Positions 24,841-33,167 of a stretch of 64,000 bases of DNA are shown in pieces. The first letter of the stretch is position 1; the number at the start of each line of letters is the position of its first letter. The notes under the pieces were generated by a model. The model was given only the letters and a program-made list of their open reading frames with translations, made no database searches and was not told the origin of the DNA. Position numbers and translations under genes: made by a program. The stretch is from Ww85 sp963745765 (GTDB taxonomy: Bacteria > Desulfobacterota > Desulfobulbia > Desulfobulbales > Desulfocapsaceae), in NCBI GenBank assembly GCA_963745765.1, contig CAVUYQ010000025.1, positions 124,001 to 188,000 on the forward strand, read 5' to 3'.

Positions 24841-24971
24841 CGGCAGCGATTCAAGCAAATGCTGCCGAGGCCTTGGCGTATCTTCCTGTTCACCGGTTCG
24901 TTCAGATCCTCCATTGTTTTCAGCGATTTCCCCGGTATGATAATTTAACTCGAAAAGGTAGGGCAGTTCTC

Positions 24972-26504
24972 ATGATAAACCACCGAGTTCACGCATCTCC
25001 GTCAAAGGAGATGATCAAACGTTCCGAACAGCTTGCCTGGAAAATGGCTGAAGTAGCCGCTGACCCGGTCACTGTTGATCCGGTTACTGCTGACATGGTT
25101 GTCAACCGTATCATCGATAATGCAGCGGTGGCATTAGCCTCATTGAACAGAGGCCCGGTCAAGTCTGCCCGGGCAATGGCGCGAGCTCATCCCCGTCAGA
25201 ACGGGGCAACCCTTTTCGGTGTTGCCGCCCATGAAAGGTTCTGCGCTGAATGGGCCGCCTGGGCCAACGGCACCGCGGTGCGGGAACTGGATTTTCACGA
25301 CACCTTTCTCGCCGCAGATTATTCGCACCCGGGCGATAATATCCCACCGATTCTCGCCGTAGCTCAGCAATGCGAAAGGAACGGCAGCGAGCTTCTTCGG
25401 GGGATTGCAACAGCCTATGAGATCCAGGTCAATCTGGTTAAGGGAATCTGCCTGCACGAGCACAAGATAGACCATATCGCCCACATCGGTCCGGCAGCTG
25501 CGGCGGGTATCTCGACACTGCTCGGAGTCGATCGGGAAGTGGCCTATCAGTCTATTCAACAGGCTCTCCATTGCACTGTCACTACCCGCCAGTCCCGCAA
25601 GGGCGAGATATCATCCTGGAAGGCGTTTGCACCGGCTTATGCAGGCAAGACAGCGATTGAAGCGGTCGACCGCTGCATGCGCGGCGAAGGAGCGCCAAGC
25701 CCCATCTATGAAGGAGAGGACTCGATACTGTCGTATATTCTCAACGGGAGGACCAGTCGGGACCGGGGCGGCTCGCCGTATGAACCTTTTTATGTTGTAG
25801 CGCTGCCTGGGAAAGGGGAGCCCAAACGCGCCATCCTGGAAACCTATACGAAAGAACATTCGGCTGAATATCAATCCCAGGCCCTGATTGATCTGGCATT
25901 TAAGATGGGAGCAAAAATCGATGATTTCGATAAAGTCAGGAGCATCGTTATTCATGCTTCACATCACACCCATTACGTGATCGGAACAGGCTCTGGAGAT
26001 CCTCAGAAAATGGACCCGGGTGCATCACGGGAAACGCTTGATCACTCTATTATGTATATTTTCGCAGTGGCACTGCAGGATGGTTGCTGGCACCATGTCA
26101 GCAGCTATAGCCCAGAAAGGGCAAAGCGGCCTGACACGGTAAGGCTGTGGCACAAGATATCGACAGCCGAAGATCCGGAGTGGACCCGCCGTTATCACAG
26201 TCACGATCCGAACGAGAAGGCGTTCGGCGGCCGTGTCGTGATTTCAATGGAGGATGGCAGCGTGATCGAGGATGAACTCGGTGTGGCCAATGCCCATCCT
26301 CTTGGCTCGAGACCATTTGGCCGCTCCGAATATATTGATAAATTCAAGGTCCTCACCGATGGCATCCTCGATTCTGCCGAGAGTGATCGTTTTCTTATGT
26401 TGGTCCAGAAATTACCCGAACTGAGTGCAGAAGAGATCCAGCAATTGAATCCGGTGGTGGTGTGCGACTACCTGCAAGAGAACACGGCACGGGGAATCTT
26501 TTGA
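24972..26504 (+). CDS. prpD: 2-methylcitrate dehydratase PrpD (MmgE/PrpD family)
   Basis: A 510-residue dehydratase, here started at the ATG at 24972 (33 codons inside the longest frame) because the conserved sequence begins there. In the 2-methylcitrate cycle it converts 2-methylcitrate to 2-methyl-cis-aconitate. ELDFHDTFLAADYSHPGDN, HEHKIDHIAHIGPA, RQSRKGEISSWKAFAPA and SHHTHYVIGTGSGDPQK resemble the actinobacterial PrpD subgroup more than the E. coli one. The MmgE/PrpD family has other members (aconitate decarboxylase, epimerases), but the overlap with prpB supports this call. Confidence 0.88.
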   Translation: MINHRVHASPSKEMIKRSEQLAWKMAEVAADPVTVDPVTADMVVNRIIDNAAVALASLNRGPVKSARAMARAHPRQNGATLFGVAAHERFCAEWAAWANGTAVRELDFHDTFLAADYSHPGDNIPPILAVAQQCERNGSELLRGIATAYEIQVNLVKGICLHEHKIDHIAHIGPAAAAGISTLLGVDREVAYQSIQQALHCTVTTRQSRKGEISSWKAFAPAYAGKTAIEAVDRCMRGEGAPSPIYEGEDSILSYILNGRTSRDRGGSPYEPFYVVALPGKGEPKRAILETYTKEHSAEYQSQALIDLAFKMGAKIDDFDKVRSIVIHASHHTHYVIGTGSGDPQKMDPGASRETLDHSIMYIFAVALQDGCWHHVSSYSPERAKRPDTVRLWHKISTAEDPEWTRRYHSHDPNEKAFGGRVVISMEDGSVIEDELGVANAHPLGSRPFGRSEYIDKFKVLTDGILDSAESDRFLMLVQKLPELSAEEIQQLNPVVVCDYLQENTARGIF

Positions 26505-27415
26505 TGCTTTTTACAAGAAAAACAGTTCCAGAAAAACGTGCCGACCTGAACAGACTGATACACGACGGCAGGCTTCATCAGTTTCCCGGAGCCTTCAATC
26601 CGCTGTGTGCCCGGCTGATAGAGCGCAAAGGTTTTGCTGGAGTTTACATATCCGGTGCGGCATTGTCGGCGGACCTGTGTTTACCCGACATAGGTCTGGC
26701 AACGCTCAGCGAGTTTGCAGACCGGGGACGTCAGATCGCCCGCGTCACCGATCTGCCGGCCATAATCGATATCGATACCGGATTCGGGGAGCCGATGAGC
26801 GCTGCCCGGACAATCAGGTTAATAGAGGAAGCCGGCATCTGCGGTTGCCATATCGAGGACCAGGTGATGCCCAAGCGCTGTGGCCATCTCGATGGCAAAG
26901 AGTTGGTCGATACGATGACCATGGTCCAGCGGGTAAGGGCGGCAGCAGACGCCAGACTTAGCAGCGATCTCTGCCTGATTGCCCGCACCGATGCCCGCGC
27001 CGTTGAAGGAATGGTCAAGGCGATCGAGCGGATGAAGGCCTATGTCGATGCCGGAGCGGATATGATATTTCCTGAGGCTCTGGAAAACGAGGGGGAATTC
27101 GAAGCCGTGCGCAGAGCCGTCGAGGTTCCGCTGCTGGCCAACATGACCGAGTTTGGAAAGAGCCGCCTGCTGAACAAGAAAGAGCTTGAGAACCTAGGTT
27201 TCAACGTTGTTATCTATCCGGTTACCACCCTGCGCCTGGCGATGGGTGAGGTCGATCGCGGCCTTGACGTCATTCTCAGGGATGGTGATCAAAACGCTAT
27301 CCTTGACAGGATGCAGCACCGCAAGGATCTCTATGATCTGCTGCGCTATAAGGATTACCGCAGGTTTGATGCGGATCTGTTCAATTTCGAGGTTAATGAT
27401 ACGCCGCGGGCTTAA
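26504..27415 (+). CDS. prpB: 2-methylisocitrate lyase PrpB
   Basis: A 303-residue TIM-barrel lyase of the isocitrate lyase/PEP mutase superfamily, cleaving 2-methylisocitrate to pyruvate and succinate. The start overlaps the prpD stop (TTGATG). Diagnostic residues are IDIDTGFGEP (metal and substrate loop), the catalytic CGH in MPKRCGHLDGK, and LIARTDARAVEG; GFNVVIYPVTTLRLAM is typical near the end. The last gene of the transporter-linked unit; no prpC follows. Confidence 0.92.
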   Translation: MLFTRKTVPEKRADLNRLIHDGRLHQFPGAFNPLCARLIERKGFAGVYISGAALSADLCLPDIGLATLSEFADRGRQIARVTDLPAIIDIDTGFGEPMSAARTIRLIEEAGICGCHIEDQVMPKRCGHLDGKELVDTMTMVQRVRAAADARLSSDLCLIARTDARAVEGMVKAIERMKAYVDAGADMIFPEALENEGEFEAVRRAVEVPLLANMTEFGKSRLLNKKELENLGFNVVIYPVTTLRLAMGEVDRGLDVILRDGDQNAILDRMQHRKDLYDLLRYKDYRRFDADLFNFEVNDTPRA

Positions 27416-27723
27416 GCTTTAATGGCGGGGACCTAAAGGTCGAGCTTAATTGATAGCAGCGTTAGCGGTAATCTGTTCACCGTGGCGCAGGAAATGAACA
27501 GGGTGAGCGGAAGTGACTACGGGCCGGTACCGAATGAATTTTCTGAATCGCTGATGATGCAGTTAGTCACTGCCTGGTGACTTCCGTAATGTACAGCGGA
27601 TCATCAGTCCCTGCAGAATTCAGGCAATTATAAATGCGGGGCTGCCTTCTACGAATCGCTTGCTCCGGTGGGTCTGAATCAGGAATGTTATCACGAAAAA
27701 GCATACTCACCCTGTTTCTTCAT
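27416..27723. other. Intergenic region, no gene recognised
   Basis: This gap of about 308 bases separates the prpB stop from the convergent GlcG-like stop. Only short frames (28 codons at 27480) are present. No clear terminator hairpin with a T-run was seen. Confidence 0.5.
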
Positions 27724-28149
27724 CTACGTCAGAATTTTTAACAGCGCGTCCACTCCTGCCTGGGCCACCTCTTCGTCCTGGTCCGGACTCCCGGAACTGC
27801 AGCCAATGCCGCCGACCGGTTGATCATTGATAAAGAGGGGGAGTCCACCTGCGAAAATCATGAAACGTCCCTGGATGGTTGAGTTGATTCCAAATGCCGG
27901 TTGACCTGGACCGCTGACCTCTCCGTAAGCGCGTGTAGATTTACGGGCCGCGCCTGCAGTGTAGGCCTTATCGATGGCGATGGTGATACTGGTTACCCGG
28001 GCGCTGTCCATTCGCTGAAAAAGAAGTAGGTTGCCGCCGTCGTCAACGATGGCAATGTCCATGTCAACACCAATTTCCCGGGCTTTCTTTTCTGCAGCGG
28101 CCATTATCGACTTGGCATCGTCCAGCGTAAGTCTCGGTACGGTAATCAT
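27724..28149 (-). CDS. GlcG/HbpS haem-binding family protein
   Basis: A 141-residue protein of the GlcG/HbpS family. It shows LDDAKSIMAAAEKKAREIG, the DDGGNLLLFQRMDSA strand, GGLPLFINDQPVGGIGCSSG and DEEVAQAGVDAL, all conserved. Some members bind haem or corrinoid; others are found with diol, glycolate or citrate utilisation genes. An ATG at 28149 behind AAGGGG is preferred to the GTG three codons earlier. It converges with prpB. Confidence 0.88.
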   Translation of the reverse strand: MITVPRLTLDDAKSIMAAAEKKAREIGVDMDIAIVDDGGNLLLFQRMDSARVTSITIAIDKAYTAGAARKSTRAYGEVSGPGQPAFGINSTIQGRFMIFAGGLPLFINDQPVGGIGCSSGSPDQDEEVAQAGVDALLKILT

Positions 28150-28420
28150 AAGCGGCACCCCTTGATGAATAGTCTTTTACCCGTGCAGCAGGCAGAGATT
28201 CTTCTGGCACAATTGCTTAAATATATCCTGTTCTTACAAAAAAAGCTTTGCCTAACTGATGCCTCGCCGGGTTCCGGGAGTAATGCTGCTGACGGTTTCA
28301 GTGCTTTCCTTATATCGGTCAATTTTATATACCTTGAGACGTCGTTCGTTTCCTGGTATCTCATGCGGGTAATGTTAAATCCCGGATGCGATCGCGATCC
28401 AGGACAAAGGTTTTGATCTG

Positions 28421-28921
28421 ATGGAGGGAGGCGTGCTTCGACCAGGCAATCGAATCATGCTCGCGCTGACGATAATGCTCTTTTTCGTTATGAGTAGCGC
28501 AGCCGGTGTGATCGATCATTCACAACTTGTCCAGGACGCTTATGGGGGTAACAGTGAGGCCCAGTATACCCTTGCCCATCTCCTTCTGAAAGGCAGAGGA
28601 GGCATGGAGATTGATGTGCGGTCTGCGACAGCCTGGTTGGAAAAAGCCGCGGGAAACGGGCACCGTGATGCCGCTTTCGATCTTGCCATGTTGTATCTGG
28701 AAGGTGAAAGTGTTGATAAAAATGATGCCCGGGCTCTTGCCTGGATTACCGCTGCCGCAGAGCTTGGGCAGACCGATGCGCAGTATTACCTTGGCCTGGC
28801 CTATCAAAAAAACAACCCGGAAATTGCCGTATTTTGGCTGGGAAAGGCCAAAGACGGCGGTCATGCCGATGCAGGGAAGGCGCTTGCTCTGTTGTGTCGG
28901 AGAGACGTCCTGTGCCGTTAG
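28421..28921 (+). CDS. Secreted Sel1-repeat protein
   Basis: A 166-residue protein with a hydrophobic signal-like segment (residues 13-27) and about three Sel1-like repeats from residue 37: SEAQYTLAHLLLKGRG, DAAFDLAMLYLEGESV and DAQYYLGLAYQ. Sel1 repeats form helical protein-binding scaffolds. Start choice is uncertain: ATG 28421, GTG 28433 and ATG 28457 are all in frame. It converges with, and overlaps by four bases, the epimerase gene. Confidence 0.8.
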   Translation: MEGGVLRPGNRIMLALTIMLFFVMSSAAGVIDHSQLVQDAYGGNSEAQYTLAHLLLKGRGGMEIDVRSATAWLEKAAGNGHRDAAFDLAMLYLEGESVDKNDARALAWITAAAELGQTDAQYYLGLAYQKNNPEIAVFWLGKAKDGGHADAGKALALLCRRDVLCR

Positions 28922-30105
28922 TCTTTAAGACCGGCTCCGGGTAATATGTCCTGTCCGGTGGGTATTTCCGGAAAGGGTGCGGTCGCATCCAGATGGATGG
29001 AATCGATCAGTGTTTGCGGGTTTTGTTCGAAATCTTTTTCTACTGAACTGTCGGAATCAAGTTTTTCGTCAAATGTTGTTATCAGGTTCTGATGACTCCA
29101 GCGCGTCAGATAGTAGGAGAACATTTCAGGAAGCCTGGTGTACACCGTTTCATTGGGCATTGGATCAACAAAGCTTGAGCCTTCCAAGCGTTTAACCGAA
29201 AGGGTCTGGGTCCGGTAGAAAGCCCCGAGAAACATCAATTCCGGCGGCAGCGATGCCTTCAGACCGATCTTGGTGAGAATGCGGATAAGGATACGAACGG
29301 ACTTTGTAGCGGTTCTGGCAAATACGTAGGGAACGTATATTTTTTTAGGGCTTTTAAGTTGCAGATGGGACTTGATGTTGAGAATTAACGCTCCGAGTTC
29401 CACCGGATCACGGTCAACGAAGTTAAAGGTCTTACCACTGAATTCTTCACGATTGTCGAGCATGTGATGAATCAGGTAAGGAATCTTCCGCGAGTTTGAA
29501 TATGAATGCAGGGTTCCTTTCTTGGTAAACAGCACTGGCATGGACTCATCTGCAATAGAGAAAAGAAGGCGGTGAAAACCCTGAATCTTATGGTCATGAT
29601 TTCCATAAACAATGGAGAGGCGCAGGCATGAGTAGTCCAGTCCCTCATGTTCATGCATGTATTTGAGTGTCTTTTCTGCCATTAACTTGGATTTGGCATA
29701 ATTGCTCAATCTGGCAGTAAGCGGCAGTTGATCCTCTTCGCTGATGTCTTTGCCTGGCGGCAGGGTCGCGGCTGAGCTGAAAAAGATATATGGAATTTTC
29801 AGGGCACATGCCGCTCGCCCGATATTGACTGCCCCGAGGTAGTTAACCTCGAAAGCAAGCTGGGAGTCGGAGTCGATATTGGTGATGGCGGAATTGATGA
29901 CAAAATCCGGTTTGACCGTCATCAGGTAGGTACGGATATCGTTACAGTTATTAAGAGAAACCTTCTTGCTGTTGGGTGCGAGGATATCTACCAGGCCGGG
30001 ACGCCGCTGCTTGAAATAGTTGAGGATGGTGCCGCCGATGAGACCGGATCCGCCAAACAATACGCCCAACCTTTTTTTTCTTTCCTTCGGGGTAGTTTCT
30101 GCCAT
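28918..30105 (-). CDS. NAD-dependent epimerase/dehydratase (SDR) family protein
   Basis: A 395-residue extended short-chain dehydrogenase. The cofactor loop is GVLFGGSGLIGGTIL (residues 14-28), NSAITNIDSD marks the adenine-side loop, and the catalytic Ser and YxxxK triad are in FFSSAATLP and NYAKSKLMAEK. The last 130 residues are a non-conserved extension with a basic, partly hydrophobic segment. It resembles sugar-nucleotide epimerases, but the substrate cannot be assigned. Confidence 0.82.
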   Translation of the reverse strand: MAETTPKERKKRLGVLFGGSGLIGGTILNYFKQRRPGLVDILAPNSKKVSLNNCNDIRTYLMTVKPDFVINSAITNIDSDSQLAFEVNYLGAVNIGRAACALKIPYIFFSSAATLPPGKDISEEDQLPLTARLSNYAKSKLMAEKTLKYMHEHEGLDYSCLRLSIVYGNHDHKIQGFHRLLFSIADESMPVLFTKKGTLHSYSNSRKIPYLIHHMLDNREEFSGKTFNFVDRDPVELGALILNIKSHLQLKSPKKIYVPYVFARTATKSVRILIRILTKIGLKASLPPELMFLGAFYRTQTLSVKRLEGSSFVDPMPNETVYTRLPEMFSYYLTRWSHQNLITTFDEKLDSDSSVEKDFEQNPQTLIDSIHLDATAPFPEIPTGQDILPGAGLKD

Positions 30106-30541
30106 GATCAGCTATTTATGTTGTTGTGTGATACACTGGACTCTAATTAAACACTATACTATGGGATAATTCAATGCATCGCTATTGGTTTGACAGGATA
30201 GGCGATTATATTCCCTGCCGATTGGCCGGGAGCCTCCCCGGATAGGACGTATCGACAATTATCAGGCGTGTTCTGAGGATGGAGGCGGGCATCGCTTACT
30301 GCAATGTATAAGACAGAGAGAGCCTTATGCAAAATGAGGATTTTTGCTTAAATTCAAGGCATGCGAAAAATTTTACCGATAGGCGCCCTGAAAGAAGTGC
30401 CCTTGGGGTGCATATAATTGATATTCCGAGGATAAGATTTTGAGCATAACGCGGAGTTTGGGTGAAAAGACCATTTTGCAATAGACTCAGAGAGACAGTT
30501 TAGGCCTGAGAAGGGCCGGAAGAAACCAGCGGAGACGAACT
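30106..30541. other. Intergenic region carrying a long repeat copy
   Basis: This 436-base gap lies between divergent genes. Its second half is the dispersed repeat copy D (30355-30482). The rest shows no gene. Confidence 0.55.
30355..30482 (+). repeat. Dispersed repeat, copy D (longest copy)
   Basis: It starts with TTCAAGGCATGCGAAAAATT, shared reversed with 4955-4980, passes through CATATAATTGATATTCCGAG (identical at 1096-1115), and ends with AGCATAACGCGGAG and CCATTTTGCAA, matching the right end of copies A and B. It is the best guide to the full element. Confidence 0.7.
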
Positions 30542-30934
30542 ATGATTACCTATTTTTATTGGCTTTGTGTTGTATTGATACTAGCAGCAGTACTCTATGG
30601 ACTTGGTGTTAAAGCGGACAAGTGGAGACCCGCACTGGTTACGGCCTTTATCCTGTTCCTTATCAGCTGGTCAGCCTACTATTTTTATTTTGAGCAGATT
30701 TTTGTTAAACGTTACGGCGGCGTCATGACCATCAGCGTACCGGATGGATCATTCCACCTTACCGCGACCTGGAAGGACGATAATCTGTGGGTCGAGAATT
30801 ATGATCCGAAAACAAATACCTGTGTGTTCAATGAGTATTCAAAGGGCAACCTTTTGCAGGGAAAGGTAACGATAAAAAACTGTAATCCTCTTTTTAAGTC
30901 TTTGCCCGCTGAGACAGGGGCAATAAGAAAATAG
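30542..30934 (+). CDS. Small inner-membrane protein of unknown function
   Basis: A 130-residue protein with two hydrophobic segments (residues 5-22 and 31-50) and a soluble C-terminal domain of about 75 residues (GGVMTISVPDG..., FHLTATWKDDNLWVENY). I do not recognise the family. A hairpin at 30947-30986 follows the stop. Confidence 0.6.
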   Translation: MITYFYWLCVVLILAAVLYGLGVKADKWRPALVTAFILFLISWSAYYFYFEQIFVKRYGGVMTISVPDGSFHLTATWKDDNLWVENYDPKTNTCVFNEYSKGNLLQGKVTIKNCNPLFKSLPAETGAIRK

Positions 30935-30946
30935 CAGGCTGCCGAG

Positions 30947-30986
30947 GTTCCCGCAGATGATGCTTTCGGCATATGGCTGCGGGAAC
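30947..30986. other. Perfect 10-base-pair hairpin
   Basis: GTTCCCGCAG (30947-30956) and CTGCGGGAAC (30977-30986) pair exactly around a 20-base loop, 12 bases after a stop codon. There is no T-run, so a Rho-independent terminator is doubtful; it may be an RNA-stabilising stem. Confidence 0.5.
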
Positions 30987-31013
30987 TGAGCGCAAAGCAC
31001 TGAGCGATATGCA

Positions 31014-31025
31014 TTTTACGTAAAA
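31014..31025. promoter_or_regulatory. TTTTACGTAAAA palindrome (possible extra MerR site)
   Basis: A perfect 12-base palindrome with the same ACGT core as the operators at 31207, 44120 and 44246, about 300 bases ahead of the acyl-CoA synthetase gene. Assignment to the same regulator is tentative. Confidence 0.35.
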
Positions 31026-31203
31026 GATATTGATCGACAGCAGGAACGGTATACTTAGGTTTTTTATCAGAGGAAGATGTCCGGTTGTGGTACGTGCGGC
31101 TCACAATAAAAGCAATAATTTGGTTTGTTAAGCTTTTTCCGCCAGCAATTGGTTTCGGGGAGACGGGAAGGGGAAAACTCGCTACGGTAAAAAGCATTTT
31201 GTG

Positions 31204-31232
31204 TTGACCTGAACGTAAAGGTAAGGTATAAG
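31204..31232 (+). promoter_or_regulatory. Promoter and overlapping MerR-type operator of the beta-oxidation operon
   Basis: TTGACC (31204-31209), 17 bases, TATAAG (31227-31232). The operator ACCTGAACGTAAAGGT at 31207-31222 is an imperfect palindrome spanning the end of the -35 box and the spacer. The same arrangement recurs at 44243-44271 ahead of the etf operon, next to a MerR gene. Confidence 0.7.
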
Positions 31233-31310
31233 GGCGGAAGAAACGATGATGGAGATAACGGCACGAAAAAGAAGTTGATTCTATGAAACGCTTTTCGAAG
31301 AGGTGGAATC

Positions 31311-33167
31311 ATGGATTTTCTGTCATATCAGTCTATTCCGGCGATCCTGAAAGATAACGCTGTAAAATTCGCACAGCGGACAGCGATCAGTTATAAGAAG
31401 CAGGGCGCCTTCCTCTCTCTTACCTACCAGGAATTTTACGAGCGTGTTCTCCTTCTGGCCCGAGGACTGGCTAAAGCGGGAATAAAGACTGGCGATCGGG
31501 TAGCCATTTTCTCCGAGAACCGTCTTGGCTGGGCTATTTCCGATTTTGGTATCCAGAGTTCCGGCGCAGTGACCGTTCCCATCTATGCTACTAATACCGG
31601 CAAGCAGGCAGCGTACATCATCAATCACAGCGATGCCAGGACAGTCTTTGTTTCCACCAAGGCACAGTATGAAAAGCTGCTTGAAGTACGTGATGAGATT
31701 CCTGGCATAGAACTGGTCATATCATATGAGCGCTTCATGGGTGAGCGAAGTTTTCCCGTTTACACCCAGTATCAACTTTCGGAGGTTTCGACGCCGATAA
31801 GTGACGGGCAGAAGATGGCAATCGAGGAGCAGATCGCCCGGATCACCCAGGATGATATTCTTACCGTGATCTACACATCGGGAACAACCGGTGTCCCGAA
31901 GGGCGTCCTGCTTACCCAGAAGAATGTGCTGAGTAATGTTCAATACGGTCTTGAAAAGATTAACGCATTGGGGGGGCAGGAAACGTTTCTCAGTTTTCTG
32001 CCTCTGAGCCATATTCTCGAGCGGACAGGAGGGTATTATGCAGCCCTGCTAAGCGGACACCACATAGCCTTTGCCGAAGATGTCAAGAAAGTCCTGGAAA
32101 ACATGGTGGAGATCAGGCCTACCTGGATGATCAGCGTACCGCGTCTGTTTGAGAAGATCTATTCCCGGATTTATGAATCCGCTCACCAGATGAGTCCTAT
32201 TCGCAAGAGAATTTTTTACCAGGCCGTCAAGATCGGCCGGGCATATGCCCAAAAGAGGTTTGTCAGGCAGGAGCCGGCAGGCCTGCTCGGTTTGCAATAC
32301 CGTTTTTTTGACCGGTTTGTATTTAAAAAGATCCGTGCACGTTTTGGCGGCAGATTGCAGGGTCTCATCTGCGGCGGTGCGCCGCTGGACAAAACCATCA
32401 ATGAGTTTATGTGGGCTATCGGGATTCCCGTCTATAACGGCTATGGACTCACCGAGACCAGCCCGGTGGTTGCCTTGAGCACGCGCGGGGAAATCCGTTT
32501 CGACTCAGTTGGTAAAGCGGTTAAGAATACCGAGTTGAAACTGGCGGCGGATGGCGAACTGCTCGTTAAAGGGATGCAGGTCATGAAAGGCTATCTGAAG
32601 GATGATGAGGCGACTGAGCGTTCCTTTGAAAATGGCTGGTTCTTGACCGGTGATATTGCCCGAATCGACGAGGAAGGCTATGTCTACATTATTGATCGGA
32701 AAAAAGAAATCCTGGTAACATCCGGCGGCAAGAATATTGCCCCCCAGCCCATCGAAAATGAACTAAAGCTCGATAAGTATATATCCCAGGCCATTGTTTT
32801 CGGGGACCGCAAGCCCTACCTGGTAGCCCTGCTTACCCCGAATATCGAGCGTCTTCTTGCCTTGAGCCGGGAAGAGCACTTAGATTATCTGGATATCTAT
32901 GGTCTGGTGAACAGCCGAGCTGTCCAGGAACGCTATGCCCAGCGTATTGACCTGTTGAACAAGGGGCTGCCGCCTTACAGTACCATCAAGTATTTTGCCG
33001 TGCTCCCCAAAGAGTTCACCATTGAGTCCGGGGAACTGACGCCGACCCTGAAGTTCAAAAGAAAAGAGATTTACAAAAAGCACAAAGAAATAATTGATGG
33101 CATGTACATGAGTAAGGAAAACGGTCTGGTATTTAAGTCCACATCCACGAATGGAGAAAAACCATGA
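31311..33167 (+). CDS. Long-chain acyl-CoA synthetase (AMP-binding)
   Basis: A 618-residue adenylate-forming enzyme that activates fatty acids to acyl-CoA using ATP, the entry step of beta-oxidation. The AMP-binding motif is TVIYTSGTTGVPKGVLLT (residues about 184-201), followed by GGAPLDKTI, NGYGLTETSPVV, the hinge FLTGDIARIDEEGYVYIIDRKKE and the catalytic Lys region near TPTLKFKRKEI. It resembles the FadD15/LACS type. First gene of the operon; its stop overlaps the start of the next gene (ATGA). Confidence 0.93.
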   Translation: MDFLSYQSIPAILKDNAVKFAQRTAISYKKQGAFLSLTYQEFYERVLLLARGLAKAGIKTGDRVAIFSENRLGWAISDFGIQSSGAVTVPIYATNTGKQAAYIINHSDARTVFVSTKAQYEKLLEVRDEIPGIELVISYERFMGERSFPVYTQYQLSEVSTPISDGQKMAIEEQIARITQDDILTVIYTSGTTGVPKGVLLTQKNVLSNVQYGLEKINALGGQETFLSFLPLSHILERTGGYYAALLSGHHIAFAEDVKKVLENMVEIRPTWMISVPRLFEKIYSRIYESAHQMSPIRKRIFYQAVKIGRAYAQKRFVRQEPAGLLGLQYRFFDRFVFKKIRARFGGRLQGLICGGAPLDKTINEFMWAIGIPVYNGYGLTETSPVVALSTRGEIRFDSVGKAVKNTELKLAADGELLVKGMQVMKGYLKDDEATERSFENGWFLTGDIARIDEEGYVYIIDRKKEILVTSGGKNIAPQPIENELKLDKYISQAIVFGDRKPYLVALLTPNIERLLALSREEHLDYLDIYGLVNSRAVQERYAQRIDLLNKGLPPYSTIKYFAVLPKEFTIESGELTPTLKFKRKEIYKKHKEIIDGMYMSKENGLVFKSTSTNGEKP

